From: Lysobacter antibioticus HS124
Lineage (GTDB): Bacteria > Pseudomonadota > Gammaproteobacteria > Xanthomonadales > Xanthomonadaceae
Direction of reading: 5' to 3'
Assembly: GCF_000336385.2 (NCBI RefSeq)
Contig: NZ_HG424569.1
Span: 42,325 to 76,811, forward strand
DNA length: 34,487 nucleotides
Each line of letters starts with the position of its first letter. Positions within the stretch are counted from its first letter, which is position 1. This document shows positions 24,346 through 31,304 of this stretch, one piece after another. Both the position numbers and the translations under genes were made by a program. The notes under the pieces are model-generated. The model was not told the origin of the DNA, made no database searches, and saw only the letters and a program-made list of their open reading frames with translations.

Positions 24346-25044
24346 TCAGACCGGGTCGATCTGCGCGAACGATTCCACCCGGGTGTGGCCGTGCGTGGCA
24401 TCGCCCTCGCGCGGCTGCGGGTAGTCTTCGCGGCGGTCGACCAGCACCGTGCCGACGCCGGCGTCGCGGGCGGCGTCGAGTTCCTCGACCACGTCGGACA
24501 GGAACAGGATCTCGTCGGCGGGCAGGCCGATCGATTCGACGATGCGCGCATAGCTGTCGCGCTCGCGCTTGCCGCCGACTTCGGTGTCGAACCAGCCCGA
24601 GAACAGCTCGGTCAGATCGCCCGCATCGCTGTGGCCGAACAGCAGCCGCTGCGCCGGCACGCTGCCGGAGGAGTACACGTACAGGCGCAGGCCGGCGTCC
24701 TTCCAGCGGCGCAGCGCCGGCGCGGCATCGGGGTACATGTGCGAAGTGAAATCCGCGCTGCGGTAGCCGTCGGCCCAGATCATGCCCTGCAGGGCCTTGA
24801 GCGCGGTGTGCTTGCGGTCTTGGTCGATCCAGCCCTGCAGCACCTCGACCACGGTCGAGTCCTGGCACACGCCGCCGTTCTCCAGCGCCACCGCGTCCAG
24901 CCACTTGCGCACCGCCGGTTCGCGCCCGCGCACGGCGACGAAGCCCGGCAGGGCCCGGCGCGCGTAGGGGAACAGCACGTCCTTGACGAACGAGATGCTG
25001 CTGGTGGTGCCTTCGATGTCGGTGAGAATGGCGCGGATGGGCAT
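24346..25044 (-). CDS. mtnC: enolase-phosphatase E1 (methionine salvage)
   Basis: HAD-family enzyme that enolises and dephosphorylates 2,3-diketo-5-methylthiopentyl-1-phosphate to the acireductone used by MtnD. 232 residues, the usual length. The nucleophile motif is Asp9 and Glu11 in [20 protein letters not shown] and [12 protein letters not shown] supply the second and third HAD motifs. Cap residues IWADGY and MYPDA are typical. No clear ribosome binding site precedes the ATG. It lies 108 bases after mtnD in the same direction, so mtnB, mtnD and mtnC probably share a transcript. Confidence 0.96.
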   Translation of the reverse strand: MPIRAILTDIEGTTSSISFVKDVLFPYARRALPGFVAVRGREPAVRKWLDAVALENGGVCQDSTVVEVLQGWIDQDRKHTALKALQGMIWADGYRSADFTSHMYPDAAPALRRWKDAGLRLYVYSSGSVPAQRLLFGHSDAGDLTELFSGWFDTEVGGKRERDSYARIVESIGLPADEILFLSDVVEELDAARDAGVGTVLVDRREDYPQPREGDATHGHTRVESFAQIDPV

Positions 25045-25152
25045 GGGGCGAGGAATTAGGTAAAAGGAACGGGTTGGGAGAAACGAAGCGGAGGCGAATT
25101 GCGAGTCGCGATCAGAGAGCGGCGCAGGACGCTCGCTACTCGTTCCCCGCTC

Positions 25153-25710
25153 TCAGCCCGCCTGTCCCTTCTCGTAGCGCGGGAACTGCTGGGCCAGGTC
25201 GCTGCCGGTGAAATAGCCGACCCAACCGTCCGGCTCGGTGAAGAAACGGATCGCGACGAAGCTCGGCTCCGGGCCCATGTCGAACCAATGCAGGGTGCTG
25301 TCGGGCACCGAGATCAGGTCGCCTTGCTCGCACTTGATCTCGTACACGTTGGGTTCGACGTGCAAGGTGAACAGGCCCGAGCCGGCGACGAAGAAACGCA
25401 CTTCGTCTTCCTTGTGGTAGTGCTCGTCGAGGAACTTGCCTCGCATCGCCTCGCGCTGCGGATTGTCCGGGGCGATGCTGACCACATCGACGGTCTTGAA
25501 ACCTCGTTCGGCGGTGATGCGCTCGATGTCGGCGCGGTAGGCGGCCATGATCGCTTCCGGCGTGTCGCCCGGCTTGACCGGCTGGGCGGCCTGCCACTGT
25601 TCGAAGCCGACCCCGATCTTGGCCAGTTCGCGTGCGATCTGCGCCTGATCGTTGGTGCTCAGCGTCGGCGTGCCGGGCTCGTCCTCGGCGAAAATGCGCA
25701 GGCGGCTCAT
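25153..25710 (-). CDS. mtnD: acireductone dioxygenase
   Basis: Oxidises the acireductone to 2-keto-4-methylthiobutyrate and formate with an iron-bound enzyme (a nickel-bound form gives an off-pathway product). A 185-residue cupin whose metal ligands are His97, His99, Glu103 ([12 protein letters not shown]) and His141 (STLHWFDMG). ATG 25710 overlaps the mtnB stop as ATGA. An open frame continues upstream to 25836 but belongs to the mtnB region. An 8-bp inverted repeat (GAGAGCGG / CCGCTCTC, 25115-25154) spans its stop codon. Confidence 0.96.
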   Translation of the reverse strand: MSRLRIFAEDEPGTPTLSTNDQAQIARELAKIGVGFEQWQAAQPVKPGDTPEAIMAAYRADIERITAERGFKTVDVVSIAPDNPQREAMRGKFLDEHYHKEDEVRFFVAGSGLFTLHVEPNVYEIKCEQGDLISVPDSTLHWFDMGPEPSFVAIRFFTEPDGWVGYFTGSDLAQQFPRYEKGQAG

Positions 25711-26345
25711 CGCTGCAGTCTCCTCAGTTCCAGTTCGCATCCGAGCAGGAATTCGAACGCCTCCAGGTGGCGCCGGGCCTCGGCCATGTCGCGGCCCCAG
25801 GCGTACAGGCCGTGGCCGTCGATCAGATAGCCCCACATCGGCTGGCGGTCGAGGGTGGCGTCGACCTGGGCGGCCAGGGTCGGCATGTCCTGGGTGTTCG
25901 GGTACACCGGCAGGTCCAGCTCGGTCTCGTGGGTGGTGGTGCCGCGGAAGGCCTTGAGCAGCTCGTAGCCCTCCAGATGCACGTGGCCCTGGCCGGCGAA
26001 CAGGCGCGAGGCCACGGTCTGGGTCTGCGAATGGGTGTGCAGGACGCAGCCGACCTCGGGGTAGCGCTTGTACAGCTGGGTGTGCAGCAGGGTCTCGGCC
26101 GAGGGGCGGTGCTCGGTGGCGACCGGCTGCCCGTCCAGGTCCACGACCATGATGTCGGCCTCGGTCAGGCGGCCCTTGTCGCGGCCGGACACGGTGATGG
26201 CGACGTGGGACTGGTCGATCCGGCGCGAGAAATTGCTGCTCGTGGCCGGAGTCCAGCCGCGCTGGGCCAGCTCGCGCACATTGACGATGATCTCGCCGGC
26301 GCAGTGCGACAGGTGCTGGGGGTCGTAGGGCAGGGGGCTGTTCAT
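25707..26345 (-). CDS. mtnB: methylthioribulose-1-phosphate dehydratase
   Basis: Class II aldolase-fold enzyme that dehydrates methylthioribulose-1-phosphate to the substrate of MtnC. 212 residues. Zinc ligands are His103 and His105 ([10 protein letters not shown]) and His178 (DGHGLYAWG); the acidic residue of the aldolase family is Glu84 (SAETLLH). TSSNFSRR near 36-42 is the phosphate-binding loop. First gene of the mtn group. The preceding terminator ends about 14 bases before the ATG, leaving a very short leader; a TAAACT just upstream could be a -10 box but no -35 is apparent. Confidence 0.95.
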   Translation of the reverse strand: MNSPLPYDPQHLSHCAGEIIVNVRELAQRGWTPATSSNFSRRIDQSHVAITVSGRDKGRLTEADIMVVDLDGQPVATEHRPSAETLLHTQLYKRYPEVGCVLHTHSQTQTVASRLFAGQGHVHLEGYELLKAFRGTTTHETELDLPVYPNTQDMPTLAAQVDATLDRQPMWGYLIDGHGLYAWGRDMAEARRHLEAFEFLLGCELELRRLQR

Positions 26346-26358
26346 GGTCTCAGTTTAC

Positions 26359-26391
26359 AAACAAACGGCGACCGGGGCGGCCCGGTCGCCG
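26359..26391 (-). terminator. terminator of the first amino-acid permease gene
   Basis: An 11-bp perfect stem (CGGCGACCGGG / CCCGGTCGCCG) with a 4-base loop, followed on the minus strand by TTTGTTTG. It separates the permease gene from mtnB. Confidence 0.8.
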
Positions 26392-26447
26392 TGGGTTTGC
26401 CCCGGCTGGCGGCAACACAGCGTTGCCGCGGGCCCGCGCAGTGCCGT

Positions 26448-27875
26448 TCAGGCCTTGCGCAGGCGGCTGTGGCGGAAGCCGTACAGGAAGTAGACCAAGA
26501 TCCCGACCGCGGTCCAGACCGCCATCAGCATCCAGTTGTGCGCGCTCATGGTCGACAGCAGGATCAGGCAGCTGACGATGCCGGCCAGGCAGATCGGCCA
26601 GGCGAACGGAATCCGGAACGGGCGCGGCAGGTCGGGCTGGGTGCGGCGCAGGATCAGCACGCCGGCGCAGACCGCGGCGAAGGCGATCAGGGTGCCCATC
26701 GAGGTCATGTCGCCGAGGATGTCGAGCGGGAACAGCGCCGCCAGCAGGGCGATGCCGATGCCGGTGATGACGGTATTGATGTGCGGGGTGCGGTACTTGG
26801 GATGGATCTTGGTGAACACCGGCGGCAGCAGGCCGTCGCGGGCCATGATCATGAAGATGCGCGGCTGGCCGATGATCATCACCAGCACCACCGAGGACAG
26901 GCCGACCAGGGCGCCGACCTCGACCACCACGCGCAGCCAGTTCAGCGCCGGATGGGCGGCGATCGCGGTGACCACCGGCTCGTCGGTGCCCAGGGTGGTG
27001 TAGGGCGCCAGGCCGGTCATGACCGCGGCCATGCCGATGTAGAGCACGGTGCAGATCGCCAGCGAGGCCATCATGCCGATCGGCATGTCCTTCTGCGGCT
27101 TGTGCGATTCCTGCGCCGCCACCGACACCGCCTCGAAGCCGATATAGGCGAAGAACACCATCGAGGCGCCGCGCAGCACGCCTTCCCAGCCGTATTTGCC
27201 GTGCCCTTGCGATTCGGGGATGAACGGGGTCCACAGCTCGGGGTTCACGTACTTCCAGCCGACCGCGATCACCAGCACGATCAGGCCCGACTTCAGCAAC
27301 ACCATCGCCATGTTCATGGCCGAGGATTTGCGGATGCCGACGTAGCACAGCCAGGTCAGCAGCAGCACGATCGCCGCCGCCGGCAGGTTGGCGATCGCGC
27401 CGGTCGGGCGCAGCTTGGCGTCCAGCGGCGCCTGCACCAGCGCCGCCGGCAGGGTGATGTCGAAGTGTTGCAACAAACTGAGGAAGTAGCCGGTCCAACT
27501 GACCGCCACCGCCGAGGCGGAGACGCCGTACTCCAGTATCAGCATCCAGCCGATGAACCAGGCCGAGAGTTCGCCGAGGGTGGCGTAGGTGTAGGTGTAG
27601 GCGCTGCCGGAGACCGGCACCATCGCCGCGAACTCGGCGTAGGCCAGGGCGCAGAAGGTGCAGCAGATCGCGGCCAGGACGAAGGACAGCATGATCGCCG
27701 GGCCGGCGTGTTCGGCCGCGGCCTTGCCGGTGATGACGAAGATGCCGCCGCCGATCACCGCGCCGATGCCGAGCGCGGTCAGGCCCCAGGGGCCGAGGGT
27801 GCGGTGCAGGCTGAGGCCGTCGGCGTCGCTGTGGGCAGCGTGCGGGTGTTTGGTCGCCCGGAGTTGTTCCAGCAT
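26448..27875 (-). CDS. APC-family amino-acid permease 1 (cationic amino-acid transporter-like)
   Basis: A 475-residue inner-membrane transporter with about 12-14 predicted helices, of the APC superfamily (YfnA/CAT-like). TM1 carries the unwound substrate-binding motif GIGAVIGGGIFVITG (about 35-49); TM2/3 has AYAEFAAMVPVSGSAYTYTY; TM6 has FFAYIGFEAVSVAAQE. These are the standard features of amino-acid/proton or amino-acid/cation transporters, but sequence alone does not give the substrate. AGGACG precedes the ATG. It is a paralog of the adjacent gene at 28128-29609 and has its own terminator. Closeness to mtn genes may be chance. Confidence 0.93.
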   Translation of the reverse strand: MLEQLRATKHPHAAHSDADGLSLHRTLGPWGLTALGIGAVIGGGIFVITGKAAAEHAGPAIMLSFVLAAICCTFCALAYAEFAAMVPVSGSAYTYTYATLGELSAWFIGWMLILEYGVSASAVAVSWTGYFLSLLQHFDITLPAALVQAPLDAKLRPTGAIANLPAAAIVLLLTWLCYVGIRKSSAMNMAMVLLKSGLIVLVIAVGWKYVNPELWTPFIPESQGHGKYGWEGVLRGASMVFFAYIGFEAVSVAAQESHKPQKDMPIGMMASLAICTVLYIGMAAVMTGLAPYTTLGTDEPVVTAIAAHPALNWLRVVVEVGALVGLSSVVLVMIIGQPRIFMIMARDGLLPPVFTKIHPKYRTPHINTVITGIGIALLAALFPLDILGDMTSMGTLIAFAAVCAGVLILRRTQPDLPRPFRIPFAWPICLAGIVSCLILLSTMSAHNWMLMAVWTAVGILVYFLYGFRHSRLRKA

Positions 27876-27924
27876 GGGGTTCGTCCTGGTGTTGCGTGTG
27901 TCCGCGATCCGGATCCCCTGCGTC

Positions 27925-28011
27925 CCGTCATTCCCGTCAAGGCGGGAATCCGAAGACTTCGAAGTCGTGCCCCGGCGAAGCCCTGGAGTCCCGCTTTCGC
28001 GGGAACGACGG
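27925..28011. repeat. 87-bp inverted-repeat element
   Basis: CCGTCATTCCCG at the left and CGGGAACGACGG at the right match as inverse complements in 11 of 12 bases. Inside are hairpins TTCCCGTCAAGGCGGGAA and GACTTCGAAGTC (a 12-bp perfect palindrome). This CATTCCCG-type intergenic repeat is, to my knowledge, widespread in Xanthomonadaceae. It lies between the two permease genes. Confidence 0.75.
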
Positions 28012-28075
28012 CTTCGAGGAGCGGGCCCGAACGGCGAGCCGGTCGCTGCGGTGGAAACGTCTGTGCGTGGAAAGG

Positions 28076-28105
28076 AAAAAGGCCGGCGGAAGGTGTCCGC
28101 CGGCC
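28076..28105 (-). terminator. terminator of the second amino-acid permease gene
   Basis: A perfect 10-bp stem (GGCCGGCGGA / TCCGCCGGCC) with a 5-base loop, followed on the minus strand by TTTTTCC, 22 bases after the permease stop. Confidence 0.87.
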
Positions 28106-28127
28106 TCGAATCATGAATGCGCCGGGT

Positions 28128-29609
28128 TCAGGCCTTGCCGCCCGCCGCCCTGCGCAGCTTGCTGTGGCTGTAGCCGTAGAAGGCGTAGATCAGCAGGCCG
28201 ATCACGGTCCAGCCGGTCATCAGGTGCCAGTGCTCCGAGAACGGCTTCCAGAACAGGTACAGGCAGGCCGCGGCGCCGAGCGGGCAAACCACCACGGCCA
28301 GCGGCACGCGGAACGGACGCGGCAGGTCGGGGCGGGTGTTGCGCAGGATCAGTACGCCGATGCAGACGGTGGCGAAAGCGAGCAGGGTGCCCATCGAGAC
28401 CAGTTCGCCGAGCAGTCCGATCGGCAGCAGGCCGGCCAGGATGCAGGCGAACACGCCGACGATGATCGTGCCCATGTACGGGGTCTGGAACTTCGGATGG
28501 ACCTTGGCGAACAATTGCGGCAGCAGGCCGTCCTTCGCCATCGAATAGAAGATGCGCGGCTGGCCCATCAGCATCACCAGGATCACCGAGCTGAGGCCGG
28601 CGATCGCGCCGATCTCGACCGCTAGCTTGAGCCAGCCCAGCGCCGGATAGGCCTCCAGCGCGGTCGCCACCGGCTTCGGAGTGCTCAGCATGTGGTACGG
28701 CAGCAGGCCGGTCAGCACGCCGGAGACGATGATGTAGATGATGGTGCAGATCACCAGCGAGCCGAGGATGCCGATCGGCATGTCGCGCTGCGGGTTCTTG
28801 GCCTCGCCGGCGGCGGTGGAGACCGCGTCGAAGCCGATGTAGGCGAAGAACACCACCGAGGCGCCGCGGACGATGCCGTCGATGCCGTACTTGCCCGGGC
28901 CCTGGTTCTCCGGAATGAACGGCACCCAGTTGTCCGGGTTGACGTACTTCGCGGCGAAGGCCACGAACAGGGTGATCACCACGACCTTGATCGCGACGAT
29001 GATCGAGTTGATGAAGGCCGACTGGGTGATGCCGACGTAGCACAGGCCGCTGAGCGCGGCGACGATCGCCACCGCCGGCAGATTGACCAGGCCGCCCGTG
29101 TAGACGATCGCGCCATCGACCACGTTCAGCGGCGCCGCCGACAGCGAGGTCGGCAGGCCGACGCCGAAACTGGTCAGCAGGCTGTTGAGGTAGCCCGACC
29201 AGCCGACCGCGACGGTCGAGGCGGCGAACAGGTACTCCAGGACCAGGTTCCAGCCGATGAACCAGGCCACGAACTCGCCCAGGGTGGCGTAGGAATAGGA
29301 GTAAGCGCTGCCCGAGACCGGCAGCATGGCCGAGAACTCGGCGTAGCACAGGCCGGCCAGGGCGCAGGCGAAGCCGGCGATGATGAAGCTCAGCACGATC
29401 GCCGGGCCGGCGTGTTCGGCGGCGGCGTGGCCGGAAAGGACGAAGATGCCGGCGCCGATGACCGCGCCGATGCCCAGCATCACCAATTGGGTCGCGGTCA
29501 GCGACCGTTTCAGCGTGGCTTCGCCTTCGAGGCTGCCCTCCACGGGCTCGCCGGCGTCCACGTGGCCGGCCGGCGCCACGGGCTTGGTGATGAACAGGCC
29601 TCTCGACAT
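28128..29609 (-). CDS. APC-family amino-acid permease 2 (cationic amino-acid transporter-like)
   Basis: A 493-residue inner-membrane transporter closely related to the neighbouring permease. It shares the TM1 motif GIGAVIGAGIFVLSG, CYAEFSAMLPVSGSAYSYSY and FFAYIGFDAVSTAAGE, with the same loop PFIPENQGPGKYG (PFIPESQGHGKYG in the paralog). A hydrophilic N-terminal tail of about 35 residues precedes the first helix. ATG 29609 has GAGGGGAG just upstream. The tandem arrangement suggests gene duplication followed by divergence in specificity or regulation. A tandem 10-bp repeat lies in the upstream region (29632-29651). Confidence 0.94.
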   Translation of the reverse strand: MSRGLFITKPVAPAGHVDAGEPVEGSLEGEATLKRSLTATQLVMLGIGAVIGAGIFVLSGHAAAEHAGPAIVLSFIIAGFACALAGLCYAEFSAMLPVSGSAYSYSYATLGEFVAWFIGWNLVLEYLFAASTVAVGWSGYLNSLLTSFGVGLPTSLSAAPLNVVDGAIVYTGGLVNLPAVAIVAALSGLCYVGITQSAFINSIIVAIKVVVITLFVAFAAKYVNPDNWVPFIPENQGPGKYGIDGIVRGASVVFFAYIGFDAVSTAAGEAKNPQRDMPIGILGSLVICTIIYIIVSGVLTGLLPYHMLSTPKPVATALEAYPALGWLKLAVEIGAIAGLSSVILVMLMGQPRIFYSMAKDGLLPQLFAKVHPKFQTPYMGTIIVGVFACILAGLLPIGLLGELVSMGTLLAFATVCIGVLILRNTRPDLPRPFRVPLAVVVCPLGAAACLYLFWKPFSEHWHLMTGWTVIGLLIYAFYGYSHSKLRRAAGGKA

Positions 29610-29631
29610 CGAACTCCCCTCTCTCTCGTAA

Positions 29632-29651
29632 GAAGTGATCTGAAGTGATCT
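29632..29651. repeat. tandem 10-bp direct repeat upstream of permease 2
   Basis: GAAGTGATCT occurs twice head to tail, starting 23 bases upstream of the permease 2 ATG. Placement would suit a regulator site or the transcription start region, but no family is recognised. Confidence 0.5.
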
Positions 29652-29807
29652 GTGCCCGTCGTTCTGCGACGACGATGGATGACCGACTCCCGGAGCGGGG
29701 CGGCGGGCCACCTTAACCCAGTGCGGAAACGGGCGGCAAGCGGAGCCGGTCATGGCCTTTGCGGCGATAATCACGGTCCCGGCTCTGCGCCCTGTGCTTT
29801 TTTCGGT

Positions 29808-30407
29808 ATGCCTGTGAAACATTCGGACTCGATCGGTCAGCTGCGTTCCAATCTCGACCTGTACGCGCGCCAATGGCCCGACGAAGCCGAACATACGCTG
29901 CCGTTTCTGGCCTTGCTCACCGAAGCCGACGGCGGAGAGACGGCGCCGGACGGCGCCACCGAACCCGGCGACCCCTTCCTGCGCGAGCGTCTGGCCGGCC
30001 ATTTCACCGGCGGCGCCTGGCTGATCGACCGCGCCGGCCGGCGCGTGCTGCTGACCCACCATCGCAAGCTCGGCCGCTGGCTGCAGCTCGGCGGCCACGC
30101 CGACGGCGACCGCGACCTGGCCCAGGTCGCCCTGCGCGAGGCCGAGGAAGAGTCCGGCCTGACCGGACTGAGCGTGGAGCCGGAACTGTTCGACCTGGAC
30201 CGGCACTGGATCCCGGCCCGCCACGAAGTCCCCGGGCACTGGCACTACGACCTGCGCTACGTGGTTCGCGCCAGCGACAACGAAGACTACGTGGTCAGCG
30301 AGGAATCGCTGGACCTGGCCTGGCGCGACATCGCCGAGCTGTTGGCCGACCCGACCAGCGACGAATCGATGCGGCGCATGGCGCGCAAGTGGCTGGCGCG
30401 GGGGTGA
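29808..30407 (+). CDS. NUDIX hydrolase
   Basis: A 199-residue enzyme expected to hydrolyse a nucleoside diphosphate linked to another moiety. The Nudix box spans about residues 96-118 (GGHADGDRDLAQVALR then EAEEESGL). The REUxEExGU part is intact, with Glu114 and Glu115 as metal ligands, but the first Glu of the consensus is Arg102. The N-terminal ~60 residues are not part of the usual domain. ATG 29808 is chosen because the upstream open frame to 29652 is unlike a protein and overlaps the permease promoter region. It is followed by the tandem repeat array. Substrate not predictable. Confidence 0.92.
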   Translation: MPVKHSDSIGQLRSNLDLYARQWPDEAEHTLPFLALLTEADGGETAPDGATEPGDPFLRERLAGHFTGGAWLIDRAGRRVLLTHHRKLGRWLQLGGHADGDRDLAQVALREAEEESGLTGLSVEPELFDLDRHWIPARHEVPGHWHYDLRYVVRASDNEDYVVSEESLDLAWRDIAELLADPTSDESMRRMARKWLARG

Positions 30408-30470
30408 GGATCGCGGCCGGCCGCTGCGCCAGCGCCGCAGCGGCTCGCCTGTAGCAAGCGGCGGCGTCTG

Positions 30471-30536
30471 CCTGTAGGAGCGGCGTGGTTGCCCTGTAGG
30501 AGCGAGGTGGTTGCCCTGTAGGAGCGAGGTGGTTGT
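30471..30536. repeat. three 22-bp tandem repeats at the left edge of the array
   Basis: Units beginning CCTGTAGGAG occur at 30471, 30493 and 30515 with an exact 22-base period (third unit CCTGTAGGAGCGAGGTGGTT). They match the junction sequence between the larger units that follow, so they look like slippage or unequal-crossover products of the same element. Confidence 0.85.
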
Positions 30537-31263
30537 CCTGTAGGAGCGGCGTAAGCCGCGACCATCGCAGCGGTGTGCGATACCGCGTTCCCGTCCGCAG
30601 CGGCGGATCGACAAAAACACACCCGTTGTTGCCGCGTTGCCGGTCTTCGCCGGCGCCGCGCTTGCGTCCACCGCTTCGGCGGTCGCGGCTCACGCCGCTC
30701 CTACAAGGAAGCGGCGTCATCGGGGGTAGGAGCGACGCGAGTCGCGACCGCCATATTTCCAGCTTGGCCGTCCTCACCCCAAAGCGGCGTGGTCGCCTGT
30801 AGGAGCGGCGTAAGCCGCGACCATCGCAGCGGTGCGATACCGCGTTACCGTCCGCAGCGGCGGATCGACAAAAACTCACCCGTCGTTGCCGCGTTGCCGG
30901 TCTTCGCCGGGGCCCGCGCTTGCGTCCACCGCTTCGGTGGTCGCGGCTCACGCCGCTCCTACAAGGAAGCGGCGTCGTCAGGGGAGGAGCGACGCGAGTC
31001 GCGACCGCCATATTTCCAGTTTGGCCGTCTTCACCCCAAAGCGGCGTGGTCGCCTGTAGGAGCGGCGTAAGCCGCGACCATCGCAGCGGTGCGATACCGC
31101 GTTACCGTCCGCAGCGGCGGATCGACAAAAACTCACCCGTCGTTGCCGCGTTGCCGGTCTTCGCCGGCGCCGCGCTTGTGTCCACCGCTGCGGCGGTCGC
31201 GGCTCACGCCGCTCCTACGAGGAAGCGGCGTCATCAGGGGTAGGAGCGACGCGAGTCGCGACC
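30537..31263. repeat. tandem array of three ~257-bp units, each holding a paired inverted repeat
   Basis: Unit 1 runs 30537-30795 (259 bp), unit 2 30796-31052 (257 bp), and unit 3 31053-31263 (partial, 211 bp). They are nearly identical. Each begins with arm TAGGAGCGGCGTAAGCCGC and holds its inverse (GCGGCTCACGCCGCTCCTA) about 165 bp later: pairs 30539-30705, 30798-30963 and 31055-31219. Each unit also has a separate hairpin arm TAGGAGCGACGCGAGTCGC (near 30726, 30984 and 31242). The array fills the gap between the convergent NUDIX and phospholipase genes and contains no gene. Confidence 0.92.
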
Positions 31264-31304
31264 GTCGTGTCGAACGGTCGCATCGCAAAACCGGGTGCCG
31301 ACGC

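Noticed and set aside
25045-26445. SAM-type riboswitch controlling the mtn genes
   Set aside because: The leader upstream of mtnB is too short and I see no S-box-like conserved stems.
25632-28625. A 997-residue open frame on the plus strand
   Set aside because: It runs antisense to mtnD, mtnB and both permease genes; its His/Gln/Arg-rich low-complexity translation is the usual shadow of GC-rich codons in the reverse frame.
30573-31243. Short repeated ORFs (RYRVTVRSGGSTKTHP) in each array unit
   Set aside because: They recur only because the DNA is tandemly duplicated; there is no ribosome binding site and they differ by frame-breaking indels between units.
30471-31263. CRISPR array
   Set aside because: Repeats are long, nearly identical tandem units with internal inverted arms; there are no short repeats alternating with unique spacers and no cas genes.
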